A stretch of 39,045 nt of DNA from an uncultured Alphaproteobacteria bacterium (GTDB lineage: Bacteria > Pseudomonadota > Alphaproteobacteria > CAAHEQ01 > UBA3637). Under the pieces are notes generated by a model that saw only the letters and a list, made by a program, of their open reading frames with translations, searched no databases and was not told the DNA's origin. The stretch lies in NCBI GenBank assembly GCA_944392785.1, contig CALXXW010000025.1, positions 107,264 to 146,308 of the forward strand. Direction: 5' to 3'. Both the position numbers and the translations under genes were made by a program. Below are positions 32,627 to 39,045 of this stretch, one piece after another (positions within the stretch are counted from its first letter, which is position 1; each line of letters starts with the position of its first letter).

Positions 32627-34621
32627 ATGGTATCAAACATAAGAAAAAAAATCAGGAAATGGGGCATGAAGCTTTATGCAAAATTGCCAAGGGATATGCA
32701 AGAAAATTTGATGCAAGCAACAAACTGGTTGATACCTAAAATGCCTAAGCTTATGGGCTTATGGAATAAAAACGGGGATATTATCGCGACGGTTGGTATA
32801 ACGTTGATAGCCTTTTTTTATTTATTTGGCTGGCAAACATTGGATATTTACAATTTGGGATTGGTGACAAAAGGCGGTGATTTTTCCGTTTCGTATTATG
32901 GCAGTGTGTTGTATCGTATGGATTCATGGCGCTGGCCGATTTTTACCCATTTAAATTTAGCCTATCCTTATGGTATTTCCGTACATGGGACAGACGGAAG
33001 CCCGCTCTTGTCTGTTATCTTTAAAGCGCTACACAGTCTGTTTGGATTAAGTCCCGAAGTCCAGTTTGTTGGTATTTGGATGCTTATTTCCTATGTGCTT
33101 CAGGCTTATGTATCTGTTTTGATTTTTCGGCATGCTTTTAAAAGTAAGTTTTTAATAACCATCGGTGCCTTGTTCTTTGTATCGGCTCCGATTATGATGA
33201 TGCGAGTTTTTGTGCATATTAATTTGATGCCGCATTTTTTATTGCTCTTTGCCATTTTGATGTATTTAAATAATCGTCTGACACGTAAAGAGTGGGTATA
33301 TATGGCTGTTTTAATGACCTTGGGAATTTTAACGTGCCCTTATTTTCTACCGATGCAAGCCGGCTTTTTTGCCTTATTGATATATCGTCAATGGGCGGAT
33401 AAAAAAATTTCCTGGTGGATGATATTCAAAGGCATCAGTGCCTTGGGCCTTGTTTTTTTATTTTGGTATTATATGCTGGGGATGATGTCGACGGAGCAAC
33501 AATTAGCCAGCGGCGGTTGGCGCAGTCTGGGTCTTAATTTGACGGCGTTATTTAATCCGATTTGGAGTAAGTCGCAGGTTTTTAATACATTAACCCCCAA
33601 AGCGGATTTTGATGCAGATAACTATTTTGGCTTAGGTCTTTTAATTTTGTTGGTCATTTTGTTTTTCTCCGTGAAAGATTTGTTTCGTCGAGATAATTTA
33701 CGGCGGCATTGGCCGTTGGCGTTATTGTTAAGCGGCTTTTTCCTTTTTGCGCTATCCAGTCAGGTCAAGTTGGGAACGGCAACGGTTTTGGACTATAAAC
33801 CGGGGGCTCTGATTGATTGGTTAGGGAGTGTCTTTCGATACTCCGGTCGATTTTTTTGGCCTATTTGGTATTTATTAGCATTCTTTTTGTTGAAGACGTG
33901 TGCCAAGCAATTCCCTAAGAAGGCTTATATTTTATTGCCATTACTTTTGGTCGTTCAAATTTGGGATCTTTGGCCGACGTATCAGGCTAAAAAAAGCTTT
34001 GTTGATACGACAAAACCCTATGTTTATCCGTTAAAGTCTCCGGAGTGGAACCGTTTGACCAAGCAGTATAGTAATGCCTTTATCTTTGCTCATAACAAGA
34101 ATTATGCACCGATTTGGAAATGGGCTATTAAAAATCACAAAAACGTCAATTATGGTTTTTTAAATCGTCCTTCCCGAAAGACGCATACGTTAATCAATCG
34201 AGTTCGTGAACAAATACTGTCCGGTTATATCGGGAAAGAGTATAGCGATTATTTCTTTGTGATTGATGAAGATTTGATGAAGCGTATAGATGAGGCGGCT
34301 CGCGTGAATCCGGCCGTAGCCGATTTAAAGAAAAAAATTCAAAAATGGGACGGTATTGATATTTTGGAGTATCATCCCGAATTTGACAATGTGGTCAGAA
34401 ACTTTAAGCGCCGAACTATTCCGACGACGCATAACTATTGGAGTGCTGAATTGGTTCAGGTAAGTCCCTATCGGTTGTATCGTCAACTTGATAACGACAG
34501 AGATTATGCCACCATAGTGCGTATGGATGATGAATATCTTGTGTTAAAATGGGACCGCTATGCTACAGAAGAGTTCAAAAAGGAAGCGGATGGTCGATAT
34601 CACCAAGTGACAAAAAAGTGA
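32627..34621 (+). CDS. Large GT-C-like membrane protein with C-terminal KWD module
   Basis: 664 residues with about ten or more membrane segments between 50 and 460. The first periplasmic loop has KGGDFSVSYYG with an acidic residue, then AYPYGISVHGTDGSPLL, in the style of GT-C transferases that use lipid-linked sugars; it most resembles the DUF6311 type, from memory. A soluble part follows (about 465-600) and then the module shared with the proteins at 7446 and 12438: HxxW at 603-606, YRLYR, ATIVR, KWDRY at 641-645, TEEF. The tail is expected to be periplasmic. Translationally linked to the GT2 before it. Confidence 0.7.
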   Translation: MVSNIRKKIRKWGMKLYAKLPRDMQENLMQATNWLIPKMPKLMGLWNKNGDIIATVGITLIAFFYLFGWQTLDIYNLGLVTKGGDFSVSYYGSVLYRMDSWRWPIFTHLNLAYPYGISVHGTDGSPLLSVIFKALHSLFGLSPEVQFVGIWMLISYVLQAYVSVLIFRHAFKSKFLITIGALFFVSAPIMMMRVFVHINLMPHFLLLFAILMYLNNRLTRKEWVYMAVLMTLGILTCPYFLPMQAGFFALLIYRQWADKKISWWMIFKGISALGLVFLFWYYMLGMMSTEQQLASGGWRSLGLNLTALFNPIWSKSQVFNTLTPKADFDADNYFGLGLLILLVILFFSVKDLFRRDNLRRHWPLALLLSGFFLFALSSQVKLGTATVLDYKPGALIDWLGSVFRYSGRFFWPIWYLLAFFLLKTCAKQFPKKAYILLPLLLVVQIWDLWPTYQAKKSFVDTTKPYVYPLKSPEWNRLTKQYSNAFIFAHNKNYAPIWKWAIKNHKNVNYGFLNRPSRKTHTLINRVREQILSGYIGKEYSDYFFVIDEDLMKRIDEAARVNPAVADLKKKIQKWDGIDILEYHPEFDNVVRNFKRRTIPTTHNYWSAELVQVSPYRLYRQLDNDRDYATIVRMDDEYLVLKWDRYATEEFKKEADGRYHQVTKK

Positions 34622-34662
34622 TAGGATATACGACTTATGACTATCATATAGGGGAGGTTTTG

Positions 34663-35616
34663 ATGCAACATCATATTGTTCCGGCCACACCGGAAAACAT
34701 CGTGCACGCAGCTAAAATTATTCGTGCGGGGGGGCTTGTTGCCATGCCGACAGAGACGGTTTATGGATTAGGGGCTAATGCCTATGATTCTTCGGCGGTG
34801 GCTTCTATTTTTGCCGCCAAGAATCGACCGACATTTAATCCGTTAATTTCTCATATTGCGGATATTGATTTTTTGCCTCAATACGCTGAAACGGATGCTC
34901 GTGTGATGGCGTTGGCCGAGCATTTTTGGCCGGGACCATTGACATTTGTTTTGCGGCGTAAAGATTTATCTCCGGCACTGGATTTAGCATCGGCCGGCCT
35001 TCCAACAGTCAGTGTTCGGATGCCGAATCATCCCGTGGCGTTAAGTTTAATACGTCAGGCAGGAGTGCCTATTGTGGCACCATCAGCCAATCGCTCTCAG
35101 TCCATCAGTCCGACCACAGCTCTTCATGTGTGGGAAAGTTTAGGGCCGCGGGTTGATTTAATCCTAGACGGAGGAGCCTGTAGCGTTGGGGTTGAATCGA
35201 CGATTATTGACGTGACAACGGATAAAATCGTCATGCTGCGTGCTGGAGGAATTCCCTTAGAAACATTAGAATCTTTTTTGGGTGAAACTGTTTTAATTTC
35301 TCAAGGCAATCCGGATTTACCGACTTCACCGGGGCAAATGTTGCGTCATTATGCTCCGGAGCATCCGTTGCGGATACATGCCACTGCACCTATGGAGGAT
35401 GAATTCTATATTGCCTTTGGTCCGACGAAGGAGCGCTTTGAGCTGAACCTAAGCCCCCGCGGAGATTTAACAGAAGCCGCCACCCATTTATTTGATTACC
35501 TCCATAAAGCCGATGCGCAACGAAGCTATCCCAAAATAGCATTGGCCCCTATTCCGGAGGAGGGTTTGGGACGAGCCATCAATGACCGTATACGAAGGGC
35601 CGCGTATCGCCGTTAG
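34663..35616 (+). CDS. tsaC: Threonylcarbamoyl-AMP synthase, Sua5 type
   Basis: 317 residues. It makes threonylcarbamoyl-AMP from threonine, bicarbonate and ATP for the t6A base at tRNA position 37. The YrdC domain (about 10-200) has GGLVAMPTETVYGLGANAYD, AAKNRPTFNPLI, WPGPLTFVLRR, PTVSVRMPNHP and PSANRSQSISPT. A C-terminal Sua5 domain follows a SPGQMLRHYAPEHPLRI linker. The start at 34663 has GGGGAGG upstream; the frame is open to 34549 but that overlaps the preceding gene. Confidence 0.95.
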   Translation: MQHHIVPATPENIVHAAKIIRAGGLVAMPTETVYGLGANAYDSSAVASIFAAKNRPTFNPLISHIADIDFLPQYAETDARVMALAEHFWPGPLTFVLRRKDLSPALDLASAGLPTVSVRMPNHPVALSLIRQAGVPIVAPSANRSQSISPTTALHVWESLGPRVDLILDGGACSVGVESTIIDVTTDKIVMLRAGGIPLETLESFLGETVLISQGNPDLPTSPGQMLRHYAPEHPLRIHATAPMEDEFYIAFGPTKERFELNLSPRGDLTEAATHLFDYLHKADAQRSYPKIALAPIPEEGLGRAINDRIRRAAYRR

Positions 35617-35635
35617 TATTCATGACACATTGAGG

Positions 35636-36631
35636 CTATTGAAGCGGAATCAGGCCGCACAGCGTTCGTTGACCCAAGTCTAACAGGGACACATTCGGCA
35701 ATAGTTTGGCACGACAAGCCACGTGCACCTCGGCATCTTCCGGGAAATAGCGCACCTCTATATCGTCAATATCCGTTGGATCCTCCATGGGGGAGGGTTT
35801 ATGAGCGCTTATCCACTCTGTTTCCCAGCTGCAGCCTTTCCAGAAAATTTTATAAGAGACCTCATAATCTAAGCATGAAGGAGTGGGTATTCCCTCTTTG
35901 GAGTGTTGATTTTTGCCATGGCAAACCAGACCGTAAAGGAGCATTTGCGGACGGGCAAGCTCTTCTTGACGAGCAAAGATTTTTTGCCAATCCGTATCGC
36001 AGACACAGGTGCCGTCTTGACACGTATTGGGGATAGCACAACAAACGTCGCCGCATCTTTCCTCGCCATTATTGCATAGGCACTTTCCATCGACACACGT
36101 CGTGTCAAAAGGACACAGCACGTTATCACAAGGATGTGTAATCAATTCAGATCCTTCCAGTGGTAAAAGGTGCTTTAAGTTATTGACAAAAACGAAAGTC
36201 ATTTGCGTGCGGGAGGTGCAATACCCTCCGCTACCGGCCTCTGCGCCGTTTAAGACGATTTCTTGGGGCCAGTCCCAAGGGGTCGTCAAAATATGTTCAC
36301 AAATGGTTTGAGGGATATTATGGACCGTAATGGTAAAACGGTCATTTTCACCGCGATAGGAGTTATTTGTTGTCACTAAATACTCTGCCCGAATCATGTC
36401 TTCCTGTTGTTTTAAATAGAACTCAGACAAGTCAATATCACGTCCGGCCATACGTTGAGGACTGGCGACCACGGCGCGTTTTTTGATGTTCTGAATAACA
36501 TCCTCTGCCACGGTTTGGTTGAGGTAATCAAAATAGCGAACCCCGCCCCAAATACTGGTTAGAGCAACGCATGCTATTAAGGCCAATGTTTTGAGCATTG
36601 ATGCTCCTCTTTCTGATGAAAAAATGACCAT
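35636..36631 (-). CDS. Pilin-like Cys-rich surface protein
   Basis: 331 residues. The N-terminus ERGASMLKTLALIACVALTS is like a type IV prepilin leader (Gly 9 then a hydrophobic helix), but the residue at +5 is Lys 14 instead of Glu. A pilin-like module follows with FTITVHNIPQTICEHIL (Cys 111) and a second Cys at 138. Residues 168-211 hold eleven cysteines in an EGF-like pattern, including CLC, CC and CVC. The C-terminal third has further Cys. Function unknown; probably exported and disulfide-bonded. AAGGAGACAAA precedes the ATG. Confidence 0.7.
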   Translation of the reverse strand: MVIFSSERGASMLKTLALIACVALTSIWGGVRYFDYLNQTVAEDVIQNIKKRAVVASPQRMAGRDIDLSEFYLKQQEDMIRAEYLVTTNNSYRGENDRFTITVHNIPQTICEHILTTPWDWPQEIVLNGAEAGSGGYCTSRTQMTFVFVNNLKHLLPLEGSELITHPCDNVLCPFDTTCVDGKCLCNNGEERCGDVCCAIPNTCQDGTCVCDTDWQKIFARQEELARPQMLLYGLVCHGKNQHSKEGIPTPSCLDYEVSYKIFWKGCSWETEWISAHKPSPMEDPTDIDDIEVRYFPEDAEVHVACRAKLLPNVSLLDLGQRTLCGLIPLQ

Positions 36632-36660
36632 TTTGTCTCCTTAGAACATGATGTGAGGGC

Positions 36661-36690
36661 AGTATAGCATACGGTAAATGTTAAAATCAA
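36661..36690 (-). promoter_or_regulatory. Minus-strand promoter of the Cys-rich pilin-like gene
   Basis: TTGATT (36690-36685), 18 bases, TATACT (36666-36661) on the minus strand, about 30 bases before the start at 36631. The rest of 36691-36815 has no gene; GACACC/GGTGTC forms a small hairpin past the stop of the GT8 gene. Confidence 0.6.
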
Positions 36691-36815
36691 GAGGGGGCTT
36701 TAACTTTTCTTTGTTTTTCAAAGAGGCCGATAAAAAATAGCTTCATGGCGGAAAGGCTTGGTGAAAATCATTGTGGGATTGGTTGGTATGACACCTCTGT
36801 TTTTAGGGTGTCCGA

Positions 36816-38198
36816 CTAAGGGTGAATTTCCTCTAAAATAAAAGGATAAGCTTTTGTTTTTTTAGCATATTTCCAGAACAAATCATGATATGAAGAAGGG
36901 CTGTTATGAATATCGTGATGACGCCAAGGTTTATCATTGTTGGTATAGTGGAGTAATTTGGGGGGTAAAAGGTGTGGTTGTCCTAAAAGGATGAAAATTT
37001 CGGCATTCCACTCTTCGGAAATATAATGACAGTCATTTGAAAACATAAAGTTTAAAATATCTTGATCAAGATATCGAAAATGTCGCTGATGGGCCAGCTG
37101 AAAAGCTTTTTGTTGAAAATGATTTTGGCGAAGTTTGTCCAGATTCATAAGCAAAACGCCGGCATTAAAGTAAAGAGAGGGATTTTTCATATTCAGAGTT
37201 GTGCGACAGTAGTCTTTCCAATTTTGAGACGTATTTCCGGCATATAGAGGCTGAGGAATGACTCCCAGAGATTTATCTTTTAAGTCTATGTCAAAAAGAA
37301 AGGCCACATCGTCCAGCAAGATTTGATCTGCCTCTAAGTAGAGGGCTTTTTTATATTTTTTCAGAATTTCTGGGATTAAGAAACGATAATACGTGGCTGT
37401 ATTGATGTGTCCGAGGGTGGGTAAATTTTGAATCTTTTCGGTTAAGACAGAGTCGGCGATATCAAGCAGATGGATTTTTATGTTTTTTGTTTCTGACTGT
37501 TGTAGGAGGGATTTGTTTTGTTGAGACAGGTTGTTTCCTAATATAAAAATTTGATAGAGTCGATCGGGATTACTGTGCTCCTCAATGGACCGGATTGTCA
37601 CGGGAAGGAACAGAGCATAATTATCATCCACGGCAAAAGCTATGACCACATCATCCGGTTTTTGATAGGAGGGGTAAGCTTGGCACTGTCCCTGATCAGA
37701 GCAGATACCTTCAAAAGGCGGTTCATTCGGAACATCACAATCCGATACGGTTTGACAAACGGCGGGGGGACCAAAACCATTCCAATCTATGATAATATCG
37801 TTTGTTTCAAGACATGAAGTCATCTCGGTATTATCCAAGTTGTAAAAGTTCAAGACATTTTCAACCCGCATGTTTAACATTTGGTTGCAAACGCGTTGGT
37901 CTATATTGTCGACTTTTACAAAATCTCGCCCCAAAGAGTCACGACGAACGGTCATCGTTTTTTGGGAAACCGGCTGGAATGAAATTGAGGTCCAGTCTAG
38001 GGAAGGTTTTGTTGAGGGGGTTTTCATGTCCATAAAAGCCATTTTTGAATCGTGAATAATGGTATTAGCCATATTTTTATCAATGGCAACGAAGATACCG
38101 ATGATTCCGGCAATGCTTAGCAATCCAACCAAGGCCAGAACGCCCAAAATCTCAACCATACTCCGTTGGGATTCCATACTGATTCGTTTTTTACGCAT
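36816..38198 (-). CDS. Pilin-type N-terminus fused to a family 8 glycosyltransferase
   Basis: 460 residues. QRSMVEILGVLALVGLLSIA at 11-30 is a prepilin-type helix with Glu 16 at the +5 position, but Gln 11 replaces the usual Gly before the cleavage site. Residues 91-150 form a pilin-like module (DFVKVDNIDQRVCNQML, Cys 104 and 129), then a Cys-containing linker. From 182 to about 450 is a GT8 domain: VVIAFAVDDNYALFLPVTIR, LYLEADQILLDD (acidic metal site), FNAGVLLMNLDKLR, LDQDILNFMF and HYTNNDKPW. The anchor would place the transferase outside the cytoplasm, where nucleotide sugars are not expected. Weak GGAAAG site before the ATG. Confidence 0.8.
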   Translation of the reverse strand: MRKKRISMESQRSMVEILGVLALVGLLSIAGIIGIFVAIDKNMANTIIHDSKMAFMDMKTPSTKPSLDWTSISFQPVSQKTMTVRRDSLGRDFVKVDNIDQRVCNQMLNMRVENVLNFYNLDNTEMTSCLETNDIIIDWNGFGPPAVCQTVSDCDVPNEPPFEGICSDQGQCQAYPSYQKPDDVVIAFAVDDNYALFLPVTIRSIEEHSNPDRLYQIFILGNNLSQQNKSLLQQSETKNIKIHLLDIADSVLTEKIQNLPTLGHINTATYYRFLIPEILKKYKKALYLEADQILLDDVAFLFDIDLKDKSLGVIPQPLYAGNTSQNWKDYCRTTLNMKNPSLYFNAGVLLMNLDKLRQNHFQQKAFQLAHQRHFRYLDQDILNFMFSNDCHYISEEWNAEIFILLGQPHLLPPKLLHYTNNDKPWRHHDIHNSPSSYHDLFWKYAKKTKAYPFILEEIHP

Positions 38199-38230
38199 AA
38201 CAAAACACTTTCCGCTGATACTTTTTTCTC

Positions 38231-38259
38231 ATCATGTCTTAAACTGTTTTGAAAGTCAA
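38231..38259 (-). promoter_or_regulatory. Minus-strand promoter of the pilin-GT8 gene
   Basis: TTGACT (38259-38254), 17 bases, CATGAT (38236-38231) on the minus strand, about 33 bases before the start at 38198. Confidence 0.5.
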
Positions 38260-38520
38260 CAGATTTGTGATGCTTAGATTCATTTATTAAACAGAATTCA
38301 TTGCGGTTCCATTTTTAAGGAACGACCAGACCTTAACAATACGGTTTGTCAGAAAAGAGCAGACTATGAAAATTCTATTTAATAATAGTTAATTAAAAGA
38401 TATTAACTTTAATGTTAGCCAATTTGGAAACGGAATCCAAGCAACGGGTTGTTAAGGAAATAGATTATCAATAGATTCTTTTTTTATCAGAGGGGTGGTG
38501 TTTTACTGGGTATTCCAAAC
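38260..38520. other. Spacer with no gene seen
   Basis: No supported coding frame or RNA gene. A small hairpin TTAAGG/CCTTAA lies at 38315-38336. The stretch is very AT-rich and is bounded on the right by a terminator. Confidence 0.6.
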
Positions 38521-38524
38521 AAAA

Positions 38525-38555
38525 AAAACCACTCTCAACAAGTGGTTTTAATTTT
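38525..38555. terminator. Bidirectional terminator-like hairpin
   Basis: AAAACCACT (38525-38533) pairs with AGTGGTTTT (38541-38549) across a 7-base loop. A runs on the left and T runs on the right would let it work on either strand; the minus-strand tail (eight T) is the stronger. No complete gene that it clearly serves is seen next to it. Confidence 0.75.
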
Positions 38556-38587
38556 TGGTACAGCGTGCTTAGCGAATACCGAGCTAA

Positions 38588-38740
38588 GAATTTAGAAGAT
38601 TTCAAAAAGTTGGTATTACAGGTGGAACTGTTGAAATTTTAATTCAGGACGCCAACATCCAAATTAAGTTTTCTCCGCAAGAAATGATGAAAATATATTG
38701 CTTTTATCGTTTGTTTATATATAATAAGAGATTGAATTAG
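38588..38740 (+). pseudogene. Possible coding remnant without start codon
   Basis: An open frame from 38588 to a TAG at 38738 reads protein-like (GGTVEILIQDANIQIKFSPQ in its middle) but begins right after a stop and lacks an early start codon. Just upstream, in another frame, a helical-looking stretch (LSEYRAKNLEDFKKLVLQVE) ends at 38641; a frameshift would join the two. The layout suggests a decayed small gene, but chance is possible; the next gene's promoter lies inside it. Confidence 0.3.
38698..38725 (+). promoter_or_regulatory. Promoter for the gene at 38784
   Basis: TTGCTT at 38698-38703 and consensus TATAAT at 38720-38725 with 16 bases between. It leaves a leader of about 50 bases before the ATG. 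Confidence 0.75.
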
Positions 38741-38783
38741 GGATTTCCCAGAAAAGTTAGTTTAATTTTTAGGAGGTATCACT

Positions 38784-39045
38784 ATGGGCGTATTTAGTTA
38801 TGTTCGTTCTCAGCTTGATCGTCGCCAAATGAATCGGGAATTCAAGGAAAGTTTTGGAAAATTAAAAGAAGGATATGAGGCATTAGATAAGAACCAGCTA
38901 AAGGCGGCTTTGCGGGATATGTATGATGCATTGTTTTGCGTTGGAACCTATGCTAAAAAAAACGGAGAATTAGTCCAAGATTTAACGGTTCCTTCATTAC
39001 CGAGTGACGGTTATTATGTAGATCGTTTTGAAAACCAAATGAATG
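38784..39045 (+). CDS. Unrecognised protein, 3' end outside the window
   Basis: 87 complete codons are visible and the frame is still open at the right edge. It starts MGVFSYVRSQLDRRQMNREF and continues with charged helices (FGKLKEGYEALDKNQLKAAL) and VQDLTVPSLPSDGYYVDRFE. No signal peptide or membrane segment; no family recognised. A full TAGGAGGT ribosome binding site at 38770-38777 and a good promoter indicate a real, probably well-expressed gene. Confidence 0.8.
   Translation, partial: MGVFSYVRSQLDRRQMNREFKESFGKLKEGYEALDKNQLKAALRDMYDALFCVGTYAKKNGELVQDLTVPSLPSDGYYVDRFENQMN

Noticed and set aside
36790-36812. GACACC/GGTGTC hairpin as terminator of the pilin-GT8 gene
   Set aside because: It is near the stop but has no T run on the minus strand.

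Overview
The window looks like the chromosome of an AT-leaning alphaproteobacterium, probably from an uncultured host- or gut-associated lineage. This is inferred from four things: the ribosomal gene order rpsN-rpsH-rplF-rplR-rpsE-rplO-secY-adk-rpsM-rpsK-rpoA-rplQ; the rpiB-glyA-nrdR-nusB block; a divergent priA/xerC pair; and pilin-type leaders of the RSMVE...LGVLA kind on non-pilin proteins. No mobile element, CRISPR array, tRNA or rRNA was found. Promoter calls throughout rest on sigma-70-like -35/-10 pairs, most with 17-bp spacing.

Layout. 1-7283: end of the spc operon and the alpha operon, with secY and adk, a near-consensus promoter before rpsM and a terminator after rplQ; rpmD (L30) is missing from its usual slot. 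7446-8627: a family 2 glycosyltransferase with an unusual C-terminal domain. 8658-11621: priA and xerC, divergent. 11694-14386: a probable lipoprotein, then a small membrane protein, an alpha/beta hydrolase and an ADP-ribosylglycohydrolase-family protein in one operon. 14393-17788: two unrecognised proteins around a single-chain glycyl-tRNA synthetase. 18020-19428: a dCMP deaminase-like enzyme, rpsU (apparently starting at ATA) and infA. 19501-22625: a membrane protein that looks like a catalytically dead WecA/MraY relative, overlapping uvrB. 23128-27739, minus strand: rpmE, a secreted protein, suhB, nusB, nrdR, glyA, rpiB. 27771-31557: ruvX, an unknown protein, then lipoprotein / chorismate mutase / VirB8-like protein, and a ferredoxin. 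31663-34621: a polyprenyl-phosphate glycosyltransferase followed by a large GT-C-like membrane protein. 34663-35616: Sua5/TsaC-type synthase. 35636-38198, minus strand: two proteins with pilin-like N-termini, one Cys-rich and one fused to a GT8 glycosyltransferase. The window ends inside an unrecognised gene with a strong promoter and ribosome binding site.

Most of the window is housekeeping. The most unusual content is envelope- and glycan-related. A roughly 60-residue C-terminal module (HxxW, about 30-34 residues, then KWD[RK]) occurs in three otherwise unrelated proteins at three loci: a GT2, a 108-residue one-TM protein and a GT-C-like protein. A pilin-type anchor is fused to a GT8 domain. 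A WecA-like protein seems to have lost its catalytic acids. Together these suggest a lineage-specific surface-glycan apparatus; that link is inference.
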